Origin: Stagonosporopsis chrysanthemi
Lineage: Eukaryota; Ascomycota; Dothideomycetes; Pleosporales; Didymellaceae
DNA length: 64,000 nt
Assembly: GCA_022560025.1 (NCBI GenBank)
Contig: JAFISE010000011.1
Coordinates: 122,098-186,097 of the forward strand
Direction: 5' to 3'
The stretch's first letter is position 1. The number at the start of each line of letters is the position of its first letter. Made by a program: the position numbers and the translations under genes. This document shows positions 22,789-34,903 of this stretch, one piece after another. The notes beneath the pieces are model-generated. The model saw only the letters and a list, made by a program, of their open reading frames with translations, did not search any database and was not told the DNA's origin.

Positions 22789-24156
22789 GATGTGATGTTG
22801 CGACTACTACAACTGTTTCTACTGGGAAAGAAGTAGCAAGAAGAAAGATAAATCCAACTGGAATTCCAGGTTTTCATAAAGAAATAAACGAAAGGAATAT
22901 CTCCCCAATTTCACACCTACTCCACCACCACCCATATATACAAAATACCAACCCACACGATCCCCACTCCCACCTTCCTTTGCCGCAACACGATAATCAC
23001 CACTCACTCTCTCTCACTTACCCTTACACAGCCTGAACCCTCAATTCCCGTAGTCCCTGGCTAACACAAAGCCGGGAATAAACCTGATTGGTCACATATT
23101 CACCTAGCGTCCCAGAATAGACCCTTGCTGCATTAGTTAACGTACAGGGGGAGCAAGGCACACACAACACACATGCATGCGCGATCGAAGCCTCGCTGTA
23201 CTGCGAACGATCGCTAACCACGGGACTAACAATGATGGGCGACGGGTAGTGGTACTGCCGGTGGTGCGGCGTCGTGATTACACACACGCCCCAACGCTAG
23301 CTCTACACTACTATCCCTATTCACACGTGTCGCTGCAAGCACTAGAGCAATAGCCTAGATGTGCTGTTAAAGTAAAGGATTAGATTACATGATTAGACTA
23401 ACAAACGGATATGTGTGGAATAATTTAATCCTAGCGTACAGCCTCGTTGACGTGCATGCCTGTGCCTGACAGCAGGCTGAAGAAAATTTCTTGCGGGCGC
23501 TCTCAATACCTGTTTGTGTAGCTAGACTGACCTAGACCCGGCTAGGGAAGTGCTAGGAAGGGTTCTCGGTGTCCGGTAGGAGATGCTGATGCGTTCAGGT
23601 AGGTTTGTGGTTAGGGCTGGAAAGTCGTGCGTGAATGTGTGTCTGTTGGTTGTGGAGGTGTGGTGTGCATGCTTGCATGTTTGGGGAACTGGGGTTGGGG
23701 GCTTGTTTTGTCTGCTGGCTTGGGTGTGGGTTTAGTGTGTGTTTTTCTGTTATGTCGTGAGATGATAGGGGAAGGCTTTCTTCATCGCTATCAGTACGAG
23801 TCGATGGGGCAGAGACCTAATCTGCTGTATAGCATTTCATTGCTTCGTTTTATGCATTTCTTATTACTATATACATGTACAATTATAATCTAGATATATA
23901 ATCAAGTAATACATGAACCGGTCAACGTGAAAAGCCTTATGCAAAGAACATAGTAGTTCCCATCTCAGCTTACTACCAAGAAGAAGCAAAACTAATCAAC
24001 CATGCAAACATCTCACGACACGTAAACAAACATATAATAAGAAATGGAGTAAGTATTTCAGTAGAGATAGTCTAATCTAGCCCAATCATACTACTACATT
24101 GAAGAAAAAAACGCTACAGTGGTATCAAATATACATCTCCTATCCTCCCAAAACAC
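22789..24156. other. Intergenic region
   Basis: Holds the 5' flank of the gene at 22003-22788 (CT-rich near 22990-23020) and the 3' flank of the P450 gene. The G/T-rich stretch 23560-23760 gives false ORFs. I see no gene or RNA in it. Confidence 0.5.
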
Positions 24157-25766
24157 CTACAATCCTGCACTCTTCTTGCGCAGCAGAATCTGCGTACGCA
24201 TACGCGGCACAACGGCTGTCGTCCAGTTGAAGCTGCGCGGTCTGCTGTCTTCGAGCTTAAAATCGTACTTGGTGATCAAATGCACGAGCGCTAGCTTCAG
24301 CACCTCGGACACGTACCACCGTCCTGGGCACGGCTTGCGTGGCGAGCCCCAGTAAGGGTAGGAGTGGCTAACGTCTGTGTAGCGGATTGTCACATCCTGG
24401 TGCCGTTTGCGGGTCTGGTTGGGGAAGTAGCGGTATGGATCGAAGTGGGAGGGGTTGGGGTAGTATTCTGGGTTTTGCAGCACGGCTTGTTGGGGGATGG
24501 CGACGAGGTTGCCGGCGAGGATGTGGCCGCCGCTTGGGAGGGTGAATGGAGAGAGGACTTTGCGCTGGATGGAGAGGGCATCAAGAGGGTTGAGGCGCGC
24601 TGACTCGCGGAGGAAGGCGTCAAGGAGGTGCATGTTCTTGAACGAGTCTTTGGCATCGCTTGACATGTTGTCTGCGATTTCTTGTTGGAGCTGCTCAATG
24701 TACTCTGGGTGATCGCAGAGGCTGTAGATTGCATACACAAGCGCCATGGGCATTTGATGCGATGAGGCGAAGAACAGGGCGCCGATTTGCTGTGTGAGAC
24801 GCTCCACAGTCCTCTGCGCTGGTGTGTTTGACGACTCAATAACCCATTGAAGGCAGTCCATGTGTTTAACTTTATGAAAAGGTAGCGAGGTCATCTCCTC
24901 CAAGCGCTCTACAACAACCTTTCTGACTGCTGCAGCGACCTTTTTCATCGAGCCGCTCCACGCCATAATCGCTGGGGCCACGAGAGGAGTAAACACTGAC
25001 GGCAGCTGTCTGCAGATTTCGAACGCTACAGCCGCGTCGTTGCTGTATCGTGTAGCAGCTGCCATGAACTTTTTGCAATCGGCAAGCTTCGAGCCGAGAA
25101 GCACCTCGCTGTTCACACTCTCTGTGATGCTCCTTGCAAGACCGAAGGCAGACACACCAGTCCAGCCATCCACCGTCGATGATGCTTGATCAAGCTTCGC
25201 GGCAAATCCCTCGGTGACGCGTGACTTGATATTCGGACGCAGGTTTGGCAGGTTCGTCCTCAACAACACTTTGATCGTGCGCCCTGGTACAGCGTGGTGT
25301 GGGTCAATGTGATTAGGCTCGAAGCCAAACATGGTGTGCTTATACTTGAGACGGTCGTCCATGGCTTTATCAAACGAGAGAGAGGTGTCTCGTGCCTCGC
25401 ACACGGCCTTGACATCTGCTTGCGAGCACGCAAAGACTTGGTATTCTGATAGGGCTGGGATAGCAAAGGATATGGCGCCAAGCTCCCTATAGGTAGTAAA
25501 GATGTTGCCTGGTGCATTGCGGATGAAGTCGAGGTTGAATGTGAACATCCCGAAAGCAACCGATGAACTCTTGATTGGTAGCTCACGCTGCAATTTGTTA
25601 GTGATATGTCTGTTTGAAAATCGAGGATACATACAGGTCGGTTCATATGCATTCTTGCAACAACAAAGAATCTCCATAGCGCAAGCACAGCGACAACAAC
25701 GATGCTCGTTTCAAGTGGGGTAACACTAGTCTTAGACCAGAGGCTTACAAGTTGATGTAGCAGCAT
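24157..25766 (-). CDS. Cytochrome P450 monooxygenase
   Basis: Two exons (25635-25766 and 24157-25587) give 520 residues. An N-terminal membrane anchor (SIVVVAVLALWRFFVVARM) places it on the ER. The K-helix ExxR is in LRESARLNP. The I-helix region reads IGALFFASSHQMPMALVYAI instead of the usual AGxDT, as in some fungal P450 families. The heme loop is YWGSPRKPCPGRWYVSEVLK, with the Cys ligand followed by PGR. DPYRYFPNQTRKR is the PERF-like segment. The substrate is unknown. It is the first of three minus-strand genes (P450, efflux permease, O-acyltransferase) that look like tailoring and export functions of a specialised-metabolite locus, though no backbone synthase is in the window. Confidence 0.93.
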
Positions 25767-26602
25767 AGTGTGAGGAGAATGTACGAAGAGACAATAATAG
25801 AAGCGTAAAGAATAAGTTCCATAGAGAGATATCGAGAGATACAATGAAGCCTGTAATGAGAGAACTGCAGTGATGCTTTCAGCTTAGCAATGGCCGTTTA
25901 CCTTTATAACAAAGTCAAGCATGGCTTCAGTACGCATACTGCTGCCGCAACGTCTGGTGGTTCCAGCTCCCACCCGTGTGATGCTACTACGCCCCACTGA
26001 TTTATCTTCGGTCAACGAGCGTAATTGAAACGAACCTACTTTGGTAGCTGATTATTAGAGATAAGCGGGTACCATCTAAGACCTCACGGCAAACACATGT
26101 GAAGAGGAGCAAGATTGGGGCAAAGAACGCCGAGCAACAAGCAGCTGAGGATCCATCGACGCGGCTTATTTTCCGAACAGAGCAAGCAAGGGAGAAAAGT
26201 GGGGACTATGTTGATCCCCGGCCGGTTCAGAAGCGGGAGGCGCCTCGACGCACAGCTCACTCTGCAGTCTGTTTTGGAGCCGGGGTCTCATAACTTTAAC
26301 TTAGTAACGCTAGGGTGGATCTGACCGAGGCTGGGGCGCTTTCAACTAGGCGCAGTCAGCAACTCAAACATGACGCTTTTACGATTGCGCATTAATCAAG
26401 TGAGAAACATATGGTCCCACACACCATTGCAGGGTGTGGTGTTGAAATTAGAAGACGATCGGTGTCGCGTGCTGCGATGAGAGGGTACATGATTGTACGA
26501 AGTAGCTACGCGGGGTAAATTGGGAGCGAAATCCTGTGTTTTTTAACACTGCTCCACCCTGTGTGTCTTTACCCGGGTTTGCACCGCAGTATCTATAGAA
26601 AA
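25767..26602. other. Intergenic region, P450 promoter side
   Basis: No convincing gene on either strand. The short ORFs at 26099-26324 look random. The stretch contains the P450 promoter and the 3' flank of the efflux permease. Confidence 0.5.
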
Positions 26603-28588
26603 TCACACACTTCCTTTCTCCTCATCTCCACACTTTCTCTCTACAAGCGTCTCCGTCGATTTGCTCTTCGCCTTACTAATTGCCTTCACGTTGAGCCACT
26701 GCATACCAAGTGCGAACGGGATCGCTACAATGACAGTCGCCACAGCGAAGTAGAGTGTATGTCGGACAGCGACTGCATACGAGTCCTGCAGAAACCTTAG
26801 CACGACAGCATCATGTGCCAGTGCCTTCATGCCCTTGGGCCCAGCTGCGATGACCGCTGCGGGATCAAAGTCTGCAAAACGTGCGTCCGTGACGCTGCTG
26901 AGCTTGCGTGTTATGTCGCCTTTCAAGCTGCTGGAGAAGACGCTCTGTGCAATGGCGATAGCGATGGATGCGCCGAGCTGCGAGAAGAAAACCATGATGG
27001 CATTGCCCGCGGGGAAGTCGTCGTCGTTGAGCACGGCTTGGACCGCGGTGAAGGGCATTTGCAGACCCGTGCCAAAGCCAACGCCGGATATAACAAGAAA
27101 CACTGCTACTAGAATGTACTGGGTGTTGACTGTGATGTGTGCGAGAAGTACAGTGCCAATTATTGCGATCAGTGGGCCTAGGACCATGAACGGGACCTTT
27201 GACACGATTAGTGGATAGTCACTAGCCAAGGTAACCGTACTCACATAGTGTCCGGATCGAGTAACAAGCGCTCCAACCACGACAATAGAAATGACTTGCG
27301 CAAGACCTAGCGGAATCTCCTTGACGCCGCTTATCGTTGCGGTATTTAGCTGTACTGACTGGTAGAAGAACGGAATGTAGAAGAGGCACTGTTTTTGTGT
27401 TAGATCTGAGCAGTGGGCGGAGTCTATTAGAAACTTACCACATAGATGGCCATCTCCAAGAAAAATAAATAAAAGGCTCCCATAAAAATCGAGCGTTGCC
27501 TCAAGATCCTCAAAGGAACAGTGGCCAAGTCCTGTTTCCTCCATTGCAGGACACCAAAGCCAAGAGTAAGGATCAGGGCTGCAGCAAAGCAACCTACAAC
27601 TCGTCCGTGCCGCCAATCGCCATGCTCTTGACCCCACTGTAGAGCAATCATAAGACAAGTGACGGCACCTACGATAGTTGCTATTCCCAAGATATCGAGC
27701 TTCTTCAATTTCGTCTTGAACGGCAACGAAACATCTCCGCGACTCTGCTCAACGCGCAGAAACACCGAGAGCAAACACAACGCAACAGCCCCAGTTGGGA
27801 GGTTTCTACGCAATTCAGCATTCTGATACATATCGATAATGAGCGTGCAAGACTTACATCCAAAAGCACCATCGCCAGGACGCATGATCGGTAAACACGC
27901 CACCAAGCGGAGGTCCAAAGCAAACAGCGATACCAAACACACTCAACACAATACCCAAGAACATGGGCCGCTTAGCCAGCTCGACCGTCAGCCCAACAAT
28001 AGCAAGCGCGCCCTGATACAGCCCCGCGGCACCCACACCGGAGACAGCGCGGCCAGTGATGAAGACGGAAGAATTGGGTGCAGCGGCGCAAAGCACAGAG
28101 CCAATCTCGAAGATCAGAACAGAAGCGAGGTAGACTCGCTTTGCGCTGAAGTAGCGAAACAGAGCGCCAAAGGCGGGCTGGAACGCAGTGACGGTGAGGA
28201 GATAGGCGGAGCCGTACCACTGGATGTCGTTGAAGGCTTGGAAGTCTGTGGAGATACTGGGGACGGCGACGGCGATTATGGTTGTATCGATGGCGACGAG
28301 GAGGGTGCCGAAACAGAGCGATGAAATTACTATGGCGAGACGCCAGCCATGCAAGTAGGCAGCTTTGGGTTGCGGTTCCTGCTCTTGGAGGTTGATTGAT
28401 GGAGCCATGCTTTGCTGTGACAAGGTTGTCTCTGGATTGCTGTGGGGGAGCGCCATGGCTGATTGACTGTTCTGGCTTGTAGGTGAGTGAGCGCAGGGAC
28501 TCTGGATAATACCAGAGGAATACGGTGACTGATTATTGGTATTATTGACTAGTCTCTTGGATGCACCATGCTTGTGCTCAGCCTCCAT
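26603..28588 (-). CDS. MFS efflux permease, drug:H+ antiporter-2 (14-TM) type
   Basis: Four exons (27858-28588, 27439-27805, 27245-27388, 26603-27196) join to 611 residues. A Gln/Ser-rich cytosolic N-terminus precedes LLVAIDTTIIAVAVPSISTD, the DHA2 motif D1, then WYGSAYLLTVTAFQPAFGAL, GRAVSGVGAAGLYQGALAIV and the antiporter motif GIAVCFGPPLGGVFTDHASW. After an intron comes RWCFWINLPTGAVALCL, diagnostic of the 14-TM group. The end is a charged tail (KAKSKSTETLVERKCGDEEK). Such permeases export toxic compounds or self-made metabolites. It sits between a P450 and an O-acyltransferase, all on the same strand, consistent with a metabolite-export role. Confidence 0.93.
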
Positions 28589-28829
28589 GCAAATGCGGGC
28601 CGGGGTCTTACAAACTTAGTGAGCTGTTTCGCTTATCTTGGCTTGCATTCTTTCGGGTATTAAAAAGTTGGAGCAAGGGTTGCTATGCCTCTAAAATGCA
28701 GGAACATCAAATTGGTGCTAGTAAAAGAACTATTTGCAGTATGCCTGAACTGTGCCGTTCTCGTATTAACCATGCAGCATGCGACTCTCTTTTGAACATC
28801 TCCACCAATCATTTCCTTATCTCCCCACT

Positions 28830-30162
28830 TTAGTCAATGACGATTCCTGCACCTGCTATCAATGCAGCGGCTCCGAAGGCTCCAATTCCCTTCATACGTT
28901 CTGCAGAATTAAACAAACTGTAGGGAATGGTTGAGTCATTGAGCCCCAAGTTACCGCGCCACATCATCGGGTACATGTACGCAGGGACCGACCAGATCAA
29001 GAACAAAGCAGTCCACAAGTAACCAATGGTCGCCTCCACGCGGGCTGGCAACCTTGCCTGAGGTGAAAGCTTGGAATAAATCTGCTGCACGACGTCCTCG
29101 AAAATCATACCCAGTGCTTGCGCCGCAAACATGTGCAAGGCTCCAGAATCCTTGAAAGATACTCCAGCTGCAAAGTCATCTAGCAGGTGCAAGAACCCAG
29201 ACGCAAAGAAGGCAGCAAGTATGCGCAAATAGCGTGACGTGACGGTTCCACGCGGGAGGCGCAGAATCCGGTGAACGACGTAGTGCGCAATCGAAGAGAA
29301 CTTGCGCGCGTTCGTCTGATGCCAAAAAATACTGCGGCCCGTTAGACAGGTCGTACAACATAGTGAGGGCTGCTTACTTCCAAAACTTCCTCAAGGTGTA
29401 AGCTTCGTGGAATGAACCATAGAATGGTGGCCAGTCTTGGGTGTCTGACAACTTGCAGCTGACAGCTAGAAGCGCACAAATGTGGTACACACCACCTTGA
29501 ACGCAGTTGAGTCCGATAGCGGCGGCCAGAACTGTGAATGATCGTATCACAAGCTCCTCTGCTGAGACTTGGCCCCAACGGCTGAAAAGTGGTACCTTAT
29601 CAACCGTAAGAAACTTGGTTGCTATCTTTGGGTCGTTCTGCGACTGGATCAAGTCCAAGACTGAGTATGAAACGATGATGATGACAAGCTCTCTCAGGAG
29701 GAAATGCTTGCGCTCTGTTACAACCACCTTTGGCGTGTTTCTCGCTTGATATGGCGTGCCAACAAATCGCGAAGTAGCCGTGATCTTGAAGCCAAAGCAG
29801 AGTCGATCATAGAAGGACTGGCCCTGGGTCTTCGAAACGCCATTCGCTTTGCTGTTCTCTTTCGCTTTCTGATTCTCCTCAGAAGGCTTCACCAGTCCAC
29901 TGGTAGGGGCACGTTGTTCGAAACTCCAGCGATTAAGCAAAGCCACGTCAAGGTAGTGATATCCCCATGTGACTGCATAGCCTCCTACAAGAGCAGCCCA
30001 TGGCGTTCGCACCATATACTCCATGCACAGAGGTATGCATTGATAGACCCAGTAGACAATGAGCAAAAGGCTAACAGGGCGGATGGGCGACCGAGGGGCC
30101 GTGAAGCCGATCACAAAGGTGGTGAGCGTGAACTCAGCAACGAGGTAGAGGACGGGATGCAT
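28830..30162 (-). CDS. Membrane-bound O-acyltransferase, wax-synthase-like (MBOAT_2) family
   Basis: Two exons (29378-30162 and 28830-29331) give 428 residues with 7-9 hydrophobic segments. The family hallmark spans the intron: LRKFWNIFWHQTNARKF. The likely active-site His is in FFASGFLHLLDDFAAG. In fungi this family includes acetyltransferases that decorate terpenoids and meroterpenoids (pyripyropene-type acetyltransferases, for example), using acetyl-CoA at the membrane. The neighbours (efflux permease, P450) fit such a tailoring role; a lipid-ester synthase is the alternative. The acceptor substrate cannot be told. Confidence 0.85.
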
Positions 30163-30786
30163 GATCGGCAGCGTCCCAGGTGGTGATTAGTGAATGGGGG
30201 GTTGTACCGGAGGGAGCGTGGAGGGAAGAATTGTTACGACCGGTTTTATCGTCGCATCAGGCTCACTGTGCCTCGTTTGAAACGGCAGGTACGGCAGGGA
30301 TGGGAGATGAAATACGGCGCTATGGGTGGCGCGAACCGCGACAGGGGTGGGCGTGGTCCCCGTGTTGAAAAGTTAACCGCGTTCGAGTGGCGGCGCGCAT
30401 TGAGTGCACGGACACGGTACAGCTCAAGCTATTCTGGGGCTGACTTCATTCTTCCCAACGTCAACCCCACACTGTCGGTCCCCGAATCTGCACCTTGGAC
30501 CTTGGCTACTTGTACCACAATGAGATAGCCAATCTGGATGATCATGTCGGATGCTATTTCGGAGGCTGATTCGGACTCCGTCAGGAAAATATCCATCTTT
30601 CAGCCTGACCTTGTCCCTGCATAGCCAAATATGGGCAAGCCAAAGGACTGCATCATGGTGGTCAGCATTTCTCAAGTACCACGTCTGGGACACCGCTTGT
30701 AGTACCATCCAACAGCTTACATCAACTTTAAAGTGAATCATCTGCCATCTACCGCGCCGGCTTTCTTCTTCCATCCATAACTCGCC
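30163..30786. promoter_or_regulatory. Divergent intergenic region between O-acyltransferase and rhodopsin-like gene
   Basis: 624 bp serving as promoter on both sides. I see no strong palindrome and no ORF of protein-like character. Confidence 0.5.
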
Positions 30787-31934
30787 ATGGCTGATCTAGG
30801 AGCGTTATCGGACATGTCGGCACAGGAGGTCAACTCCATTTCTCCTGTATCGATTGCTCGGGTCACAGAGAAGACATTCTTAGTGAGTTGCTAGCGTCCT
30901 ATCATTATGTAGGACATCCATTAACATGGCCTTAGATTGTTATGTGGTCTGGTGTGGGCATATCTACCCTCTTCCTTTTTGCACGACTCTGGATCCGTCT
31001 ACGGGTATTCCGTAAGCTGCAACCCGATGACCCTCTCGTAATTTTTGCCTGGATTCTCTCCATCGCCAACGCTGCGATCTGGACTGCCGTTCGCAAAGAT
31101 CTATACTTCAACCTCGCGCTCGCCACGGGCCAAATCACAACCATGCCTGCTGATCTGTTCGAACGCTTGGAACGCTTGCTCCGCGGAAACCTAGCTGCTT
31201 ATATCCTCAGTTATGTCAGTCTGTGGAGCATCAAGATTTCTTTCGTAGTCTTCTTCCGCCGATTTGGAGATAAGCTCAGGAACCAGAGGATTGCGTGGTA
31301 TGCAACACTAGGCTTCTGTCTGGCGAGTTTTGCAGTGTGTCTCGGCACGGTTGACTACAGGTGCTTGACTGCCAGCGGCATGAACATGCTGCAGGTATGC
31401 ATGGAGCCACGCACCACGTCGTTTGAATTTGTCACACTCCGACTCACCACCGCACTCGACGTCCTTACCGACTTTGCCATTATCTTGCTGCTCACCAACG
31501 TCCTGTGGCGCATCCACCTCCCCGTCTGGACGAAGGTCGCATTAGCAGGCGTCTTTTCCTTGACAGTCTTCGTCATCACCATCGCCATTGTTCGCGTTGT
31601 CATTGCACCGCTCAACGGCAAGCTCGACCTGAGTTGGCTGGTGTGTATGAACGCGGTCGAAGTAGCCGTGGCGCTAATCGTTGTGTCTTGTGCCTCATTC
31701 CGGATCCTCTACACGTCGTCGCAACACAACAACAGCGCCAAACTGGCAGCTGCAAAGCCGTCGTATGGCTCGGGCCTGTCTGAAAAGAAGTCGGCGTCGA
31801 GCAAGACGAGTGAGTGCAGCTTGACTACTATCTCCGACGATGGAGATGATAAGGCCAGCTCGCGAAATGATTCTCGGGATCAGGGTAGCTTCAGCTGGGG
31901 CGAACGCGTGCCGCGAGCGTTCTCGTATGCTTAG
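30787..31934 (+). CDS. Fungal rhodopsin-domain integral membrane protein
   Basis: Two exons (30787-30882 and 30936-31934) give 364 residues. Seven hydrophobic segments are visible, with the family pattern FARLWIRLRVFRKLQPDDPL at the first loop, LYFNLALATGQI, YVSLWSIKISFVVFFRRFGD, and TALDVLTDFAIILLLTNVLW. A Ser/Asp-rich cytosolic tail follows. This is the fungal rhodopsin-like domain (also found next to mycotoxin genes); it has no retinal-binding Lys that I can point to, and its role is not known. It is divergent from the O-acyltransferase and may or may not belong to that locus. Confidence 0.85.
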
Positions 31935-33078
31935 ATGTAAACGGTGGTGTTTAGCATGATACTGCACAACAACAATGTCGAGCAGAATAAGTAGTAGTAG
32001 CAGTAGTGGAGGTAGAAGTATAAGACTAAGATTGAGCCTAAATCATAGCTCAAGACTGTAATTTCTGTTTTAAAATACCTGGGTTTGAGCCACCACTCCC
32101 ATCCCTTGTGTATCATACCACGGGAAGCAGTTACTTCACTAAGGTTCGGAGCTGACCTATAAGAACAGCTAAAGCATGAAACAACTTGGCACCTGGCGCC
32201 ACTGCACCTGCTCCGTACGCATTAATTCGTTGCTAGCCGTTTTGCCGTAAGCGTAGCGTCAATAGCAGTACTCGGCATCTCGACTTCCGTGCGGTATCGA
32301 AAAAAAAAAAAAAAGATACACATTACCGTAAAAAAAGCAATCGTCTTGGTCACTTTGTGCAAGGGAAGGGAGTCGCTAGTGGTCAGCCGCCGGTACGTTG
32401 CTTCAATAGGGCTGAGCGAACGGGAAGCCTTGTTTTCAACGTCCTATGGTCGTATGTGAAAATGACGACCGAAGACAGAATATACATATCCTGAGATTGC
32501 GAACAGAACTAATAACAGCATTATCTTCACCTATATACCTGAGGGTCCGATGGAGTCACGGGACATGCCAAACGCCTAGATCAGAAGCCGCAACTCATTC
32601 CTTGTGGTTGCCTTGAGTTGCGTGAAGTATCCCTCGGCAGCAAGGATTGACGGTGAAGAGACAGTCGATCGTGAAGAGCTAGCGGATATTGCTGAAGGGA
32701 CGTGTAAGCTCGGACAGGAAAAATTGTTTAGCCCATTGCAGGAAGAAGGCAGTGTTTTGGTACTCATGCAATCTGTGCTGGATTCGCCAATGAGGTGATT
32801 GCTCGGAGGCCGGAGAGCGCTGAGTTCCAGGGTCTCGCCACGCTGTGCTGATTTGCCCAACGCGACCGATCGATCCGCTTCTTGGCTCTCCTGACAATTA
32901 ACTATCGATACCCGTTGCTCTCCTTTGCGCGCAATCTTACTACACTTTTCAACGCGGCATCTTTTGCTGCTTTTCACTCCTTGCGACCCACTTGCTTCCG
33001 CAGGCAATCCGTCCTCTTGCGCCTTCCTTGGACCTTTGCCTCCGCCCTCCCACCCGCGATTTCGCGAGTATTGCGCAC
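31935..33078. other. Intergenic region, 5' of the fatty acid hydroxylase gene
   Basis: Contains an AGT/AGC-rich microsatellite-like patch (31989-32015), an A-run near 32300, a dispersed repeat at 32599-32711 and a CT-rich leader before the hydroxylase start. The 143-residue minus-strand ORF at 32576-33007 overlaps the repeat and looks random. Confidence 0.5.
32599..32711. repeat. Dispersed repeat, copy B (partner at 20604-20708)
   Basis: See the partner for shared strings. This copy is less AT-rich and keeps an open frame reading RIDGEETVDREELADIAEGT on the plus strand, while the partner copy has stops at the matching sites. The repeat may therefore come from a former coding or promoter segment. 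Confidence 0.72.
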
Positions 33079-34322
33079 ATGTCTACAACCACCACGATGC
33101 CAGGCCGCAGCCTTCCGACCATTCCCAGCGCCGAGGTGCAGGCACACAATAACGAGAAATCCTGCTACGTTACGGTCGGCACCAACGTCTACGACGTCAC
33201 AGACTTCCTCGACGGCCACCCGGGTGGCGGCGAGCTCATTCTTGAGTACGGTGGCAAGGACATCACTGAAATCCTCAAGGATGAAATCTCGCACACCCAC
33301 TCGGATTCGGCCTACGAGATTCTAGATGAATGCCTGATTGGATTCGTTGCTGGTGAGGAGATCATGGACGCCGTTACCAAGAGCAGCAAGCCATATGAGA
33401 TTGTCCCTCTGCCTCCATCAGAGGTCGGCAAGATCGAATTGAGGGGTATGGACCAGAAGCAGCAACCCGTATATGCTGCCACAGGCATGTCAACCGCTGA
33501 GGACCTATCTCGCGAGACTGATCCCAGCCTGGACTTCAAGCAGCACAAGTTTCTCGATCTCAACAAGCCTTTGTTGATGCAAGTCTGGAACGGTGGGTTC
33601 GAGAAGGATTTCTATCTTCAGCAAGTTCATCGACCACGCCATTACAGGGGCGGTGAGTCGGCTCCCTTGTTCGGCAATTTCCTGGAACCTCTCAGCAAGA
33701 CTCCCTGGTGGGTGGTGCCGTCACTTTGGTGGCCTGCAATTACAGGTGTGACCTACATTGCTTCGCAGGGCGATCTGAGTTATCCTGCTCTTGCAGGCTA
33801 CTGGGTCTTTGGACTCGGCTTTTGGACGATCATCGAATATGTCCTCCATCGTTGCTTATTCCACCTCGATGAGTAAGTCTGGTTTACTGAACGGTCCAAA
33901 CAAAAGCTAACGTGAACAGCCATCTTCCTAACAATCGTGTTGCCCTGACTCTGCACTTCCTCCTCCACGGCATTCACCATTACCTTCCTATGGACAAGTA
34001 CAGGCTCGTCATGCCTCCCACATTATTCGCCGCGCTTGCGGCACCATTCTGGAAATTTGCGCACACTGTACTCTTTCACAACTGGTACGCTGCGACCGCT
34101 GCATATTGTGGTGGGGTCTTTGGATACACGCTCTACGACATGACTCACTACTTCCTTCATCACCAGAAGCTCCCACCGTGGTACCAGGAGCTAAAGAAGT
34201 ACCACCTCAAGCACCACTTTGCTGACTACGAGAACGGCTTCGGCGTTACCAGCCGCTTCTGGGACTGGGTGTTTGGTACTGAGCTGGAGATGAGCCCATC
34301 AAAGGTCATCAAGACTATCTGA
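33079..34322 (+). CDS. scs7: Sphingolipid fatty acid 2-hydroxylase (Scs7/FAH-type)
   Basis: Two exons (33079-33872 and 33920-34322) give 398 residues. An N-terminal cytochrome b5 domain has the heme motif FLDGHPGGGELILEYGGKD and a second His in the HTHSDSAYEIL region. A linker leads to the di-iron hydroxylase with its His clusters: EYVLHRCLFHLDD, HFLLHGIHHYLPMD, THYFLHHQ and YHLKHHFADYENGFG. The length and domain order match yeast Scs7 and human FA2H. It hydroxylates the alpha carbon of very-long-chain acyl groups in ceramides at the ER. The start at 33079 (MSTTTTM) is the first ATG in frame; the open frame extends upstream without ATG. Housekeeping gene. Confidence 0.96.
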
Positions 34323-34903
34323 ATTTCATGCTGGCCTATGCGTTCGGCGAGATGATTTTATAGAGGGCATTGGGTCGGCGTTATGGCTTTGTAAGAGTGC
34401 TTATGATGTGGCGATTGGCAAGTTCCTCACTGGGACGAATGGGGTTTTATTTCATGATTGTATGTACCTATAGTAATGCTAATGTGCGTATGAGCGCACG
34501 ATGTTCGTTCCGAGTCGTCGTTTGCACGCCCTACCCGTAGTACTGGTGACTTTGTTTACGATCACGTGCGTATGGCTGCCTGTGCTGCCGCCACTAGCGT
34601 GGACGCCAACACCAACTCAAATACCTACCCAGCCTTTTTCCCTGCTCTCACCACTGACTGCAGATTTTGCACGCGCCAACAAGCATATTTCACCTGCGAC
34701 GAGACTTCGGACGGTCGATTGTCGCCGAGAAACAGAGCTTGGAGTACTAGCTGCCATCCGCACACGCTCAGTCAGCAATTGAATATCTCAGCCTAAGGGC
34801 TCTCCGCAACCACTTCGTACAACGCACTGCGCCTGTTCCGTGATTGCGCCACGCACTACCGACCGACGCAACTTATCGAGAGCTAGGACCCGATCTACAC
34901 GAA
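34323..34903. other. Intergenic region before the RBM39-like gene
   Basis: Terminator side of the hydroxylase and promoter/leader of the next gene. ORFs at 34501-34796 look random; no other feature seen. Confidence 0.45.

Noticed and set aside
32576..33007. 143-residue minus-strand ORF
   Set aside because: Overlaps a dispersed repeat and the leader of the hydroxylase gene; no family pattern.
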